From Lacticaseibacillus kribbianus (GTDB lineage Bacteria > Bacillota > Bacilli > Lactobacillales > Lactobacillaceae): a stretch of 64,000 nucleotides of DNA. Within the stretch, counting starts at the first letter, position 1. The number at the start of each line of letters is the position of its first letter. This document shows positions 18,606 to 26,109 of the stretch, in pieces. Position numbers and translations under genes: made by a program. The DNA lies in assembly GCF_020180945.1 (NCBI RefSeq), contig NZ_JAIPUL010000001.1:1054001-1118000 (forward strand). Reading direction: 5' to 3'. The notes beneath the pieces were generated by a model. That model was given only the letters and a program-made list of their open reading frames with translations. It did not search any database and was not told where the DNA came from.

Positions 18606-19109
18606 CTAATACTTCGGGTACGGCAGGAACACGGCCTTGTTCGCCGCCGGCTGCGCGGCGTAAGCCTCGTCGAACTTGGCCTGATTGAAGGTCAAGGCGA
18701 AAGTCTCGGCGTCGCTGGTGCCGTCGACAAAGTCGAACAGGTCGGATTGACCGTCGTCCAGCAGCGTCTGCAGGTAGGTGAACAGTGCGTCCACCTTGGC
18801 CTGCTCGATGCCCTTTTTGCCCGCGAAGCCGACAACGGTCAGGTAGTTGTCCGCGTAGTCCGCCCCGTTCAGCCGGGTCTCGTCGTAAAACAAAATAGCG
18901 TCGGCGTAATCGACCTCGCCGCCGTCCTCAACGGTCTGGCCGTCTTGGTCCTCGACTTCGTAGCCCGCCGCGGCATCCACGTACATGGTCAGCTCGACCT
19001 CGAGCACGTGCGCCTCCTTGTCCCAGTTCAGGTCCAAGTCGCCGTCGAAATCCAGCGCGTCCATCTTGTCGCCGATGTAATCCAGCATGTTCTGTTCAAT
19101 CTTGGCCAT
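18606..19109 (-). CDS. DUF3013 family acidic cytoplasmic protein
   Basis: 167-residue, strongly acidic soluble protein (IEQNMLDYIGDKMDALDFDGDLDLNWDK at the N-terminus, given here in short segments: residues 3-30 hold most acids). Location directly upstream of prmA and the size match DUF3013 of lactobacilli and streptococci. Function unknown. ATG 19109 follows GGAGG. Confidence 0.75.
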   Translation of the reverse strand: MAKIEQNMLDYIGDKMDALDFDGDLDLNWDKEAHVLEVELTMYVDAAAGYEVEDQDGQTVEDGGEVDYADAILFYDETRLNGADYADNYLTVVGFAGKKGIEQAKVDALFTYLQTLLDDGQSDLFDFVDGTSDAETFALTFNQAKFDEAYAAQPAANKAVFLPYPKY

Positions 19110-19275
19110 CGTTATCCTCCAGTGGGCCCGCGTCTGCGCGGCCCGGTTCGGCGGCGCATTCGCCGCACTTCCGCTAACAGTTTATCGTAAAAACTCCGCG
19201 GGGAAAAGTGAAACCGCCCTGCAACTCCAGTATAATCGAGGGGCAACCAAGACTTGGCTCACAGGAGGTGATCAT

Positions 19276-19497
19276 TTGAAGCAATCAAGCGAACTGCGGG
19301 CCACCATCGCCGACGCCGCCGACACGTTGGTCGCCGCCCACTTCACCGAGGTGCAGCTCAGACAGCGCGCCGCCGATTGGCAAAAGGCGGCGCCGGACGC
19401 CGACCTCGCGCAGCAGACCGCGTTCATGCTCCAGGAGTCGCGCGCCTTCACCGAGGAGCTTTTGGCCGCGGTGCTCGAAAAGTGCCTCACCAAATAA
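19276..19497 (+). CDS. Small helical protein, unknown
   Basis: TTG start 6 nt after AGGAGGTG; 73 residues, predicted all-helical, charged (KQSSELRATIADAADTLV...). The ribosome binding site is strong and a terminator follows the stop by one base, which supports a real gene although the family is not recognised. Confidence 0.6.
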   Translation: MKQSSELRATIADAADTLVAAHFTEVQLRQRAADWQKAAPDADLAQQTAFMLQESRAFTEELLAAVLEKCLTK

Positions 19498-19540
19498 AAC
19501 AGGGTTCGCCAGGCGCATGAGCTTGGCGAACCCTGTTTTT
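19498..19540. terminator. Convergent terminator
   Basis: CAGGGTTCGCCA / TGGCGAACCCTG hairpin with TTTTT on the plus side and a short A/T run on the other; it ends the 73-residue plus-strand gene and the convergent minus-strand gene at 19540. Confidence 0.85.
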
Positions 19541-19950
19541 TAACTTGCGGCAACTTGAATGTGGGAGAACGCGGCGTCGATGGCATCGCGCGCCTGCTGT
19601 TGGGTGTTCACCCCGGCGTTGAAGAGCGACGCATCCAGCCGATCCGGCTCGATGGCCATGAGCGCCATCAAGACGCCGTTGCGAATGCCCTTCAACCCTT
19701 CGATCAGGCGGCGGTTGAACTCCTCGTAGCCCTGCGGCGCCGGGACCTTGGCGCACTGGTCGACGAAGCGGTTGTAGCGCAGGATGTTCTTGCTGAGGTA
19801 CAGGTGCAGCCGCTCGAAGCTCTCGCTTGCGTAGCAATTGCCCTTTTCGATGTTTCTGCACGTGTGGAAGTACTCCTTGAACACGGTCTCGAAAACTAAA
19901 AGGCGTTCCAACTCCTGGTTCACACATTGAACATACTGGTCTGTTTGCAT
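19540..19950 (-). CDS. 136-residue cytoplasmic protein, unknown
   Basis: ATG 19950 sits behind AAGGAGG and 45 bp after a clean promoter. The protein is helical and mixed-charge with three Cys (CVNQELERLL, HTCRNIEKGNCYASE) and a C-terminal QQQARDAIDAAF helix. No family recognised. Not part of an operon. Confidence 0.6.
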   Translation of the reverse strand: MQTDQYVQCVNQELERLLVFETVFKEYFHTCRNIEKGNCYASESFERLHLYLSKNILRYNRFVDQCAKVPAPQGYEEFNRRLIEGLKGIRNGVLMALMAIEPDRLDASLFNAGVNTQQQARDAIDAAFSHIQVAAS

Positions 19951-19994
19951 CGGCGGGCCTCCTTGCTCACACATTAACGTAGCTTACAAAAACC

Positions 19995-20023
19995 AGTTTA
20001 ACGCTTACAATTCTAATCGTCAA
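19995..20023 (-). promoter_or_regulatory. Promoter of the 19.5-kb unknown gene
   Basis: TTGACG (20023-20018), 17-bp spacer, TAAACT (20000-19995), minus strand. It lies in an AT-rich island (about 19975-20210) inside otherwise GC-rich host DNA; the remainder of 20024-20330 has no gene I can support. Confidence 0.7.
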
Positions 20024-20330
20024 TATAATTTGGCAAAAATAATTTGCAGGTAGATGTTATGTAATAAATCATGTACGAACCGTGTTTTTATAACACCAGT
20101 TATTTATTCGCAAGCTTGAATGCCGCGTTGTTAATGAGTTCCTGCATGGGATCGGTGACCGGGAATTTGGATCATAACCAAAACGTTTATAGTATATAAT
20201 TTGGTTTATGGCAATAACCTTTCACCTCAGAAGGAACGGCGATTGCGCTCAATCATTCACAGCCCGTGTCGTTCACTCGGGGCAATTGATTAGGCAGCCG
20301 CCATCCCACGACGGCGCTCACAAACAAACA

Positions 20331-20365
20331 CCGCCCCCTGCCCGACTGCTGCGGGCAAGGGGCGG
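20331..20365 (-). terminator. Terminator after the 52-residue gene
   Basis: CCGCCCCCTGCCCG / CGGGCAAGGGGCGG hairpin followed by TGTTTGTTTG on the minus strand, 7 bp after the stop at 20372. Confidence 0.8.
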
Positions 20366-20371
20366 TGAATA

Positions 20372-20530
20372 TCACGGCCGCTTCTTAGGTTTCTTCTTCA
20401 AGTCCTTGAAGGCGTCTTGCACCTTCTGGAAGTGCCCGCGGTCCTCGCGCGCCGACTTCACCATCTGGGCGAAGTCGTACTGAGCCGGGGCCTCCTCTTT
20501 TCTCTCGTGCTTTTTGCCAAACCAGCTCAT
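20372..20530 (-). CDS. 52-residue basic protein, unknown
   Basis: Begins MSWFGKKHERKEE and ends in a Lys-rich tail (KDLKKKPKKRP); soluble and highly basic. Its ATG overlaps the stop of the upstream membrane protein (ATGA), so it is translationally coupled. No family recognised. Confidence 0.55.
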   Translation of the reverse strand: MSWFGKKHERKEEAPAQYDFAQMVKSAREDRGHFQKVQDAFKDLKKKPKKRP

Positions 20531-20910
20531 TGCCTTACCTCCCCAATGCCGGGCTGCGGTGCCCGGTGGTAACCCATGATCAGCCCGACGCCAACCAGGT
20601 GAACCAACAGAATGATCAGGCTGTAGTTCGGGACCAGGGCGTAGGCGATGAACGCCCACAGGCACAGCGTGTTGCCCACCATCAGCCGCGGCCGGCGCAG
20701 TGAGCGCAGGTAGCCCAGCAGGTGCAGCACGCCGCCGATCAGGCTCAGCCACCACCAGCGGGCCTCCCACGCGAAAAGCTGGCGCGCGATGCCCGCGGTG
20801 GTGAGGCCGCCCGACCAGGTCGTGACCACAGCGGCGGCCAGCACCATGACGGTGAACAGAATGTAGACGACGCTGAACAGCGCCAGGATTTTGACGACGG
20901 AACGATTCAC
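20527..20910 (-). CDS. Four-helix membrane protein, unknown
   Basis: 127 residues from GTG 20910 (GGGAGTGG 6 nt upstream; an in-frame TTG at 20931 is less likely). Four hydrophobic segments: about 4-32, 53-66, 76-92 and 94-113. Forms a two-gene unit with the basic 52-residue protein. No recognised family. Confidence 0.6.
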   Translation of the reverse strand: MNRSVVKILALFSVVYILFTVMVLAAAVVTTWSGGLTTAGIARQLFAWEARWWWLSLIGGVLHLLGYLRSLRRPRLMVGNTLCLWAFIAYALVPNYSLIILLVHLVGVGLIMGYHRAPQPGIGEVRQ

Positions 20911-20983
20911 GGCTTCCACTCCCAAATTCAATTACCCTTAGTATACGCAGTCACCGCCCAAAAATAAAATCGCCCGAGGCGCT

Positions 20984-21011
20984 TTGCAAAATTCTCAAGA
21001 TTTGCTATACT
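20984..21011 (+). promoter_or_regulatory. tRNA-Ser promoter
   Basis: TTGCAA (20984-20989), 16-bp spacer, TATACT (21006-21011), ending 15 bp before the tRNA. Confidence 0.7.
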
Positions 21012-21026
21012 TGAACTCGTTGTTAC

Positions 21027-21114
21027 GGAGAGTTGGCAGAGTGGTAATGCAACGGACTCGAAATCCGTCGAACCGGCTAATACCGGCGCACGAGTTCGAA
21101 TCTCGTACTCTCCT
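21027..21114 (+). tRNA. tRNA-Ser(CGA)
   Basis: Complete type II tRNA: acceptor GGAGAGT/ACTCTCC, anticodon loop CTCGAAA with CGA at 21059-21061 (reads UCG), long variable arm with CCGG/CCGG, T-arm CGAG-TTCGAAT-CTCG. CCA is not encoded. The gene is the integration site of the element to its right: the half from the anticodon to the 3' end is repeated at 28657-28714. Confidence 0.95.
21056..21076 (+). repeat. attL core of the IME
   Basis: 21 bp spanning the anticodon loop and 3' anticodon strand of tRNA-Ser, identical to 28657-28677. Tyrosine recombinases often use tRNA anticodon arms as crossover regions. Short CAGTACCA/AGTACCAG repeats at 21207-21230 and 28554-28563 may be arm-type sites for the integrase. 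Confidence 0.8.
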
Positions 21115-21139
21115 GAATAAACGTTGATTTAACAGCGTT

Positions 21140-21168
21140 CCGCAGCCTTTCTGGGTTGCGGTTTTTTT
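21140..21168 (+). terminator. Terminator after tRNA-Ser
   Basis: CCGCAGCC / GGGTTGCGG hairpin followed by seven T, 26 bp downstream of the tRNA. It belongs to the element side of the attachment site. Confidence 0.8.
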
Positions 21169-21295
21169 GTTGCTTTCAAACACTTGTTTGGACCAAAATC
21201 GACCTTCCAGTACCAGTACAGTACCAGTTGAAAAAATCGGGCCGCCGGTTTGGGCGGTAAACGTGTCCGGAATTTCATGTGATTAGACCTTTCTT

Positions 21296-22414
21296 TTAGA
21301 AGAATTTGTCGAGGGCATCGGCAGTTTCGCGTTGCTTGTTTGGGAAAAGATGCCCGTAAGTGTCAATCGTTGTGACGATGCTGGCATGCCCCAGTCGTTC
21401 CTTGATGATCGTGTACTCTGTTTCTTGATCAATCAGCAAGGCGACGTGCGAGTGCCGGAAATCGTGAATACGAATCTGCTTCATCGTGGGATCACGTTTG
21501 CAGATACGTTTATAGCGCATGCGGATCGTGTGCTTGTTGCGGCGTATCAGCGTTGCTTGGAACATCGGCGTATCTTCGCTCCAGTCGAGGGCTAAGTCGT
21601 GCTTAAAGAGTTCCTGTTGCTGTTCACGCCACTGCAGGAGCAAGGCGATCATGCCTTGGTTGAGGCTGATGCGGCGATTACTAGCCTTGGACTTTGGCGG
21701 GGTGATGATATCCACGCCGCCACGTCGGAACACGGACTTGCTGACAGTCAGTTCCTTGCGTTTGAAGTCAAGATCCGACCAGTCCAGCGCGCAAAGTTCG
21801 CCGACCCGCAGGCCAGAAAAGAACAGCAACGAGAATAACACGTACCAGTCGAATTCTTCTGGCAGGTGAATCAGCTTCGTAAACGCGTGAAATTCATCTG
21901 GCGTGTAGAATTCCATTTTCTTGCGTTCGATTTTGAGCTTCTTCACGCCAATACAAGGATTTTCGACAATCACTTTCTCCTCAACTGCAACGTCGAGGAT
22001 CAGCTTCAACTCAATCAAGGTCTTGTTGTTGGTGTTGTTGCTCAAATCGCGTTCTTCGGTGAGCCATTCTTGAAAGTCGCGGATATGCTCGCTAGTCAGG
22101 CGCTTAATATCGGCATTGACGAAGAATGTCTGGATATAGCGCTTGTACACGGCGCGTTGAGACTGCAAATAGGACGGCTTGATGTGAATCTTCACGCGGT
22201 TCACGTACCGCTCGAACAATTCGTCGAAGGTGACTGTTTCCTGATTGAACAGTCGGTCGACGCTAGTACGCATCATCTCCTTTTCAACTTCGCGGGCAGA
22301 CGCCATTGAACGAATGCCTTGTTTCTTTTTGCGGCGACGCTTGCCGGTGACGGGATCAGTGCCAAAGGAGACACTGACAACGTAGGTGCCATTTGCTGCT
22401 TGAGTAATGCTCAT
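21296..22414 (-). CDS. int: IME tyrosine integrase
   Basis: Site-specific recombinase that integrates and excises the element, 372 residues. N-terminal AP2-like arm-binding domain (MSITQAANGTYVVSVSFGTDP), SAM-like core-binding domain, then the catalytic domain with R in FFSGLRVGELCALDW, HDFRHSH (His/Arg), LGHAS and the nucleophile Tyr in TIDTYGHLF. ATG 22414 is chosen because GGAGG lies 8 nt upstream and the conserved N-terminus begins there. Gene ends 180 bp from the tRNA, the usual attL arrangement. Confidence 0.93.
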   Translation of the reverse strand: MSITQAANGTYVVSVSFGTDPVTGKRRRKKKQGIRSMASAREVEKEMMRTSVDRLFNQETVTFDELFERYVNRVKIHIKPSYLQSQRAVYKRYIQTFFVNADIKRLTSEHIRDFQEWLTEERDLSNNTNNKTLIELKLILDVAVEEKVIVENPCIGVKKLKIERKKMEFYTPDEFHAFTKLIHLPEEFDWYVLFSLLFFSGLRVGELCALDWSDLDFKRKELTVSKSVFRRGGVDIITPPKSKASNRRISLNQGMIALLLQWREQQQELFKHDLALDWSEDTPMFQATLIRRNKHTIRMRYKRICKRDPTMKQIRIHDFRHSHVALLIDQETEYTIIKERLGHASIVTTIDTYGHLFPNKQRETADALDKFF

Positions 22415-22512
22415 TTCATACCTCCAAATAATTGAAGGCACGCTTGCTTTGGTCGTTGACCATGATATACTTGGCTTGTCTAGGGCAAAGTATCGGGTGC
22501 GTGCAATCACGT

Positions 22513-23739
22513 TCATTCGTTGCTTTGTTTTTTTTCGTTGTCATGTTGCGCTTGTTCGAGCACCTCCTTGAGTAACGTCTTTTGCTGCGGGGAGAATTCG
22601 GCTGCATTGATCATGTCCGCAATCATATCGGTGCCATTGAGTGAATCGACCTGTTGGACCATTTTCAGACTGGGTGCAACCTGTTTTTTCAGCCAGTTTA
22701 GCACGCTGTCCAACGTGATCGGTTCGGGCTGCATGGCGAGCTTCAAGTGATTGCGGTTGTCACCGATGAAAGTTTGCCAATCCGGGTCCAGTGGACAATC
22801 AGCCAAGTTCTTCGAGCCTTGTGGCGTCACGATCCGCAAGTAGTGGTTGATGATACCAAAGACGACCGCCTCGGCGTCTTGGCAGGCTAGTAGTTCCTTC
22901 ATGGCTTTTTGTGCCCGTTGGTCGCGAAGTCGGACTTCAAACCGGTTGAGAATTGGAGAATCTTCTGGGTAGTCGATTTTGTTTTTGAAATATTGCTCGA
23001 TGTCCTTTTGATAGCCAATCATTTGCACCAAACTTTGAGGTGAACCGAATTGAACGGTTTTCCCAACGCAGCCTTTCTTGATCGTTTCAATTGCGCCTTT
23101 GCTCTTAAACAGGCTCACTAGTTCGTCTTTCTCGACTTTTTGAATCAAGTGGGGAATGTCGATAATCCCGACGGTGTCATTGATGGCGAAGTCAACGCGT
23201 TTGTAGATGCCAGTTAAGTCATCACAGGCCTGAAAGAAGTCGAACCAAGTTAACCCGTCTCGGACAAGCACCGCCTCCAATTGACGGCAACCAGACCCGT
23301 GCATTTCAACTATTGTCCCAAGTTTGGTATTTGGGCCACCAACACGGGTACTCATAATCGAAATATCGCCGCGTTGAATCGTGTAGTCGTACCCGTAAAA
23401 TGCTTTTTCCGTTAAGGAGAAGAAGTCTCTGTTCATTGGAAATAGCTTCTTGAACACGTACTCGGCGTCTTGAGTATTGAACCGCACTCGCACGTAATCG
23501 ACTAAGATAAACATCGAATCACGGTTTGTCAGGCCAAGGAGCGCGTGTCCCAAGCGTCGTTGCATTTCTTCCGTTAGTGCACCGTTTCCATTTAACAGTC
23601 GATTGACATAGGAGCGGGTCATCCCTAATTGTGCCGCAAGTTGCGCTTGACTGATACCAGCACCAGTCATTTGTCGGCGAAATTCCACCAACCAGCCGTG
23701 CCCAGTATGATCACGGCCATTCATCATTGTTTTATCCAT
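22513..23739 (-). CDS. mobT: MobT-type relaxase (HTH + Rep_trans)
   Basis: Nicks oriT and starts rolling-circle transfer/replication of the element. 408 residues: an XRE-like HTH at residues 27-60 (ISQAQLAAQLGMTRSYVNRLLNG) joined to a replication-initiation-factor domain (VDYVRVRFNTQD ... YGYDYTIQRGDISIM ... DLTGIYKRVDFAIND). This two-domain plan is that of MobT relaxases of Tn916/ICEBs1/ICESt3 relatives. Start ATG follows GAGGTGAGCA. It is upstream of int in the same orientation with a 98-bp gap. Confidence 0.88.
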   Translation of the reverse strand: MDKTMMNGRDHTGHGWLVEFRRQMTGAGISQAQLAAQLGMTRSYVNRLLNGNGALTEEMQRRLGHALLGLTNRDSMFILVDYVRVRFNTQDAEYVFKKLFPMNRDFFSLTEKAFYGYDYTIQRGDISIMSTRVGGPNTKLGTIVEMHGSGCRQLEAVLVRDGLTWFDFFQACDDLTGIYKRVDFAINDTVGIIDIPHLIQKVEKDELVSLFKSKGAIETIKKGCVGKTVQFGSPQSLVQMIGYQKDIEQYFKNKIDYPEDSPILNRFEVRLRDQRAQKAMKELLACQDAEAVVFGIINHYLRIVTPQGSKNLADCPLDPDWQTFIGDNRNHLKLAMQPEPITLDSVLNWLKKQVAPSLKMVQQVDSLNGTDMIADMINAAEFSPQQKTLLKEVLEQAQHDNEKKQSNE

Positions 23740-23742
23740 TGC

Positions 23743-23844
23743 TCACCTCGTGTGCTCTGATTTCGCCGTCTGCGAACAGCGGATTACCGTGCATAGCGGC
23801 GAATCGCTTGTGTTTTCTGCCTCGTTTCGGATTGTTGTTGTCAT
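23743..23844 (-). CDS. Possible 33-residue ORF between oriT and mobT
   Basis: ATG 23844 follows GGGGGGTACAAA and the stop TGA lies 3 nt before the mobT ATG, so it could be coupled to mobT. However the apparent ribosome binding site is one arm of the oriT-like repeat, so coding status is doubtful. No family recognised. Confidence 0.3.
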   Translation of the reverse strand: MTTTIRNEAENTSDSPLCTVIRCSQTAKSEHTR

Positions 23845-23849
23845 TTTGT

Positions 23850-23872
23850 ACCCCCCTGTTAGAATACGGGGG
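23850..23872 (-). other. Candidate oriT (GC inverted repeat)
   Basis: Minus strand reads CCCCCGTATTC then TAACAGGGGGGT: a C-run/G-run inverted repeat enclosing CTAACAGGGGGGTAC. From memory this matches the nic region of MobT-family elements such as ICEBs1 (C-run, CTAACAGGGGGGT). It lies 110 bp upstream of the relaxase gene, the expected place. A very GC-rich palindromic tract (23873-23945) flanks it and could be part of the origin or a structured single-strand origin. Confidence 0.65.
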
Positions 23873-23952
23873 CTTGGGCGGCCGGCTAACGCCGACCGCC
23901 GCCGCTCGCGCTAGCGGCTTTCGCGCTGCACGCCGCGCGCAGCGGCGTGGTG

Positions 23953-24153
23953 TTACGTAACCATTGCCAGATCTTCAAATGGATTGAAGCCTAACAGACT
24001 GACAATGGCATGGAGTGGGACTTGACCGCACTTGCGGTTTGCATAGAAACCGTGACCGTCTGCGACCAAGTTCAATTTGCATTGATGGATAATCTGTCCG
24101 GCTTTGTAACCGGAAAAGCCAAGCTGCATAAGCATCTTCTTGTCGACTAACAT
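23953..24153 (-). CDS. DUF3173 protein (putative excisionase/DNA-binding factor)
   Basis: 66 residues with the family pattern LMQLGFSGYKAGQIIHQCK ... FYANRKCGQVPLHAIVSLLG. DUF3173 proteins accompany integrases and Rep_trans relaxases in streptococcal and lactobacillar ICE/IMEs and are thought to act as recombination directionality or transfer-regulation factors. Start ATG follows AGAGGTGATTAG. Confidence 0.75.
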   Translation of the reverse strand: MLVDKKMLMQLGFSGYKAGQIIHQCKLNLVADGHGFYANRKCGQVPLHAIVSLLGFNPFEDLAMVT

Positions 24154-24283
24154 CTAATCACCTCTTTTGGTTTATATTTAACAGGTATAGGTTTATGATC
24201 TGCTATGGCTGAATCATACCATCCTCCGAGAGATTTATCAACCTCTTTGGGTAAATTACAAACAGGTTTCGTTTAATTATTCC

Positions 24284-24312
24284 TTGACACTTTCAATGGG
24301 TTTCATTAAGCT
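24284..24312 (+). promoter_or_regulatory. Promoter of the IME XRE regulator
   Basis: TTGACA (24284-24289), 17-bp spacer, TAAGCT (24307-24312). Region 24154-24283 is the AT-rich divergent control region between the DUF3173 gene and the regulator; recurring GGTTT/AGGTTT elements in it may be operator half-sites. Confidence 0.6.
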
Positions 24313-24345
24313 TCAAGTAAGGCCACACAAAGGAGAAATCAACCC

Positions 24346-24864
24346 ATGTTTGGAAAAAGCGAAGAAGGTATCGACAAGAAGCTCGCTAGAAATATCAAGC
24401 GCATTCGCATGGAACGCGGTATGACGCAAAAAGACCTTGCTGATGCGATGGGGAGCATCGAGCAAAGTGTGTCTAAGTTTGAGCGGGCGATCTCTGCACC
24501 GTCTGCTAAAGCGATTATGCAGCTGTGTGAGGCGTTGCAAGTGACGCCTAACGACTTGTATCTCAACGATGCCGACTGGCGCAGCTGGCAGTCAGAGAAG
24601 CTTGAACACCAAGACCATTCCGTTAACGGTTTGGTCGATCACGTCGAAATGGTTCAAAAGATGTTTGCGGAGGCAGAACTGGCCCGCAAAGCCGGAGATG
24701 AGAAGCTAGAGCGTGCTACTCTAGATCAAATCATTCAGATGTACATGTGGACCAATGACCATTTCCGTGATGTCGCGCATTTACTTGATCGGCGGTATGT
24801 GACCGAGTACCTCGACAAGATGGAAAAGGAAACTCGTGAATCGATCATCGACAGTCAAAAATAG
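24346..24864 (+). CDS. XRE-family regulator of the IME
   Basis: 172 residues: N-terminal HTH (about residues 10-65, IKRIRMERGMTQKDLADAMG ... VSKFERAISAPSAKAIMQLCEAL) and a helical C-terminal half (residues 85-172) probably for multimerisation. ATG follows AAAGGAGA. It diverges from the DUF3173/mobT/int genes and is the likely repressor of element mobility. Confidence 0.85.
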   Translation: MFGKSEEGIDKKLARNIKRIRMERGMTQKDLADAMGSIEQSVSKFERAISAPSAKAIMQLCEALQVTPNDLYLNDADWRSWQSEKLEHQDHSVNGLVDHVEMVQKMFAEAELARKAGDEKLERATLDQIIQMYMWTNDHFRDVAHLLDRRYVTEYLDKMEKETRESIIDSQK

Positions 24865-24952
24865 CACTCTTGAGATTTACAGTATATAATCTGATTTGCT
24901 ATAACGCGGTCACATATTTGTTAATCGGTTCAATATATGGTAAAATCTAATT

Positions 24953-25324
24953 ATGGAAAAGCCAAAGTTTAGACCTTACAAGCGGCCGAACGGCCACATG
25001 GAATTCATTGAATTTCTTGATTCGCTGCCCCTCAAGGAACGAGCAAAATTACAGTTAGCCATCCATACTACGGAAGAACTCGGCTTACAAGAAGCAGCTC
25101 AACGGTTGCTGGTCAAGAAACTCACAACCAATTTATATGAGTTGCGTTCGCGGCAAGGAAAAACCTATCAGCGCGGTTTGTATTTTCACGTATTTGGCAG
25201 TGATTATGTCATCACCCACGGCTTCTCGAAGAAGACAAACAAGACGCCACAGCGAGAAATTGATCATGCAATCGACCTACGAGCTGAGTTCTATCAAACC
25301 TACAAGGAGGAAGACGACAAATGA
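24953..25324 (+). CDS. HigB/RelE-like toxin
   Basis: 123 residues, phage-derived Gp49-like RelE superfamily: conserved VKKLTTNLYELRSRQGKTYQRGLYFHVFGSDYVITHGFSKKTNKTP (here residues 61-107; core ELR..G..YR.. and HGF.KK). Expected to be a ribosome-dependent mRNA interferase. Toxin precedes antitoxin with a 4-bp overlap, the HigBA order. Confidence 0.87.
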   Translation: MEKPKFRPYKRPNGHMEFIEFLDSLPLKERAKLQLAIHTTEELGLQEAAQRLLVKKLTTNLYELRSRQGKTYQRGLYFHVFGSDYVITHGFSKKTNKTPQREIDHAIDLRAEFYQTYKEEDDK

Positions 25325-25641
25325 GTAAAGACATGCACGAATTCACGATGGAACACACCGGTGATCTCGACGCCTACTTCGCGGAAATGATGAAAGATTC
25401 CTCGTACCGTGAAGTCTACAATGAAGAAAAAAACAAAATGGCAAGTGCAATGGCGCTGCTCGAAGCGCGCGAGGAAGCTGGTTTATCCCAACAGAAGCTG
25501 GCGGACAAGTCCGGTGTTCCTAAGACAACAATCGTTCGTATTGAAAATGGTAACAACACTTCCATCGATACGTTAACCAAGCTTGCCAATGCGCTGGGTC
25601 GTCCGCTCAACCTGACGATTGGCCCAGCGAGCATGGCATAA
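25321..25641 (+). CDS. HigA-like XRE antitoxin
   Basis: 106 residues with a C-terminal XRE HTH (residues 48-97: AREEAGLSQQKLADKSGVPKTTIVRIENG). Neutralises the upstream toxin and represses the pair. The acidic N-terminal half (DLDAYFAEMMKDSS) is the probable toxin-binding part. The pair would stabilise the element. Confidence 0.87.
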   Translation: MSKDMHEFTMEHTGDLDAYFAEMMKDSSYREVYNEEKNKMASAMALLEAREEAGLSQQKLADKSGVPKTTIVRIENGNNTSIDTLTKLANALGRPLNLTIGPASMA

Positions 25642-25712
25642 AATCTAGCTTAATTTGATTGACGGCACCAACGTCATAAACTTACGATTGCGGCGTCCCT
25701 GTTTGGCAGACG

Positions 25713-25773
25713 CTTGAGGCCAGGGATTAGGAGAGATGGTAAAACCATCTTGAGCATTCGCTGGCTTTTTTGC
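25713..25773 (+). terminator. Probable terminator of the toxin-antitoxin operon
   Basis: GCCAG (25713) pairs with CTGGC (25763-25767) around an inner AGATGGT/ACCATCT hairpin, followed by TTTTTT. Confidence 0.5.
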
Positions 25774-25821
25774 GCAGACAGTTCATCAGCAACATCAAAC
25801 CAGAGTATTGGGGTATGGAAA

Positions 25822-26109
25822 ATGGAAAAGAATGCATTATTACAGCGGGCACTAACGTTTCAAAAGAACTGGCTTCCCTTAGTGGAACAGGGACATGTGA
25901 CCGAACGGCAGCATGATCGTGAATTTATGGCCGATTTTTATGAGGTTTTTGGAATCTCACGTTCTGTTAGTCGTGCTGGATATGAATGGCGAGTAAAAAT
26001 TGACGGACACGATAAACGGATTGACTCGCTACTACCAAAACTGCTGATTATTGAAATCCCGCGTTTTAGAATCAAGTTAGCCACCATCGCCTCAAATTTG
26101 AGACGATAA
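25822..26109 (+). pseudogene. MmeI-like DNA methyltransferase, N-terminal remnant cut by IS30
   Basis: About 80 residues of recognisable protein (ALTFQKNWLPLVEQGHVTE, DFYEVFGI, VKIDGHDKRIDSLLPKLLIIE) resembling the N-terminal domain of MmeI-type restriction/methyltransferase proteins, which normally run to 900 residues or more. The frame then reads into the IS30 left end and stops. No other part of the gene is found after the IS, so the insertion was accompanied by a deletion. Family call rests on this short segment only. Confidence 0.55.

Noticed and set aside
20208-20483. Plus-strand 91-residue ORF
   Set aside because: No ribosome binding site; it reads through the terminator hairpin and antisense to the 52-residue gene.
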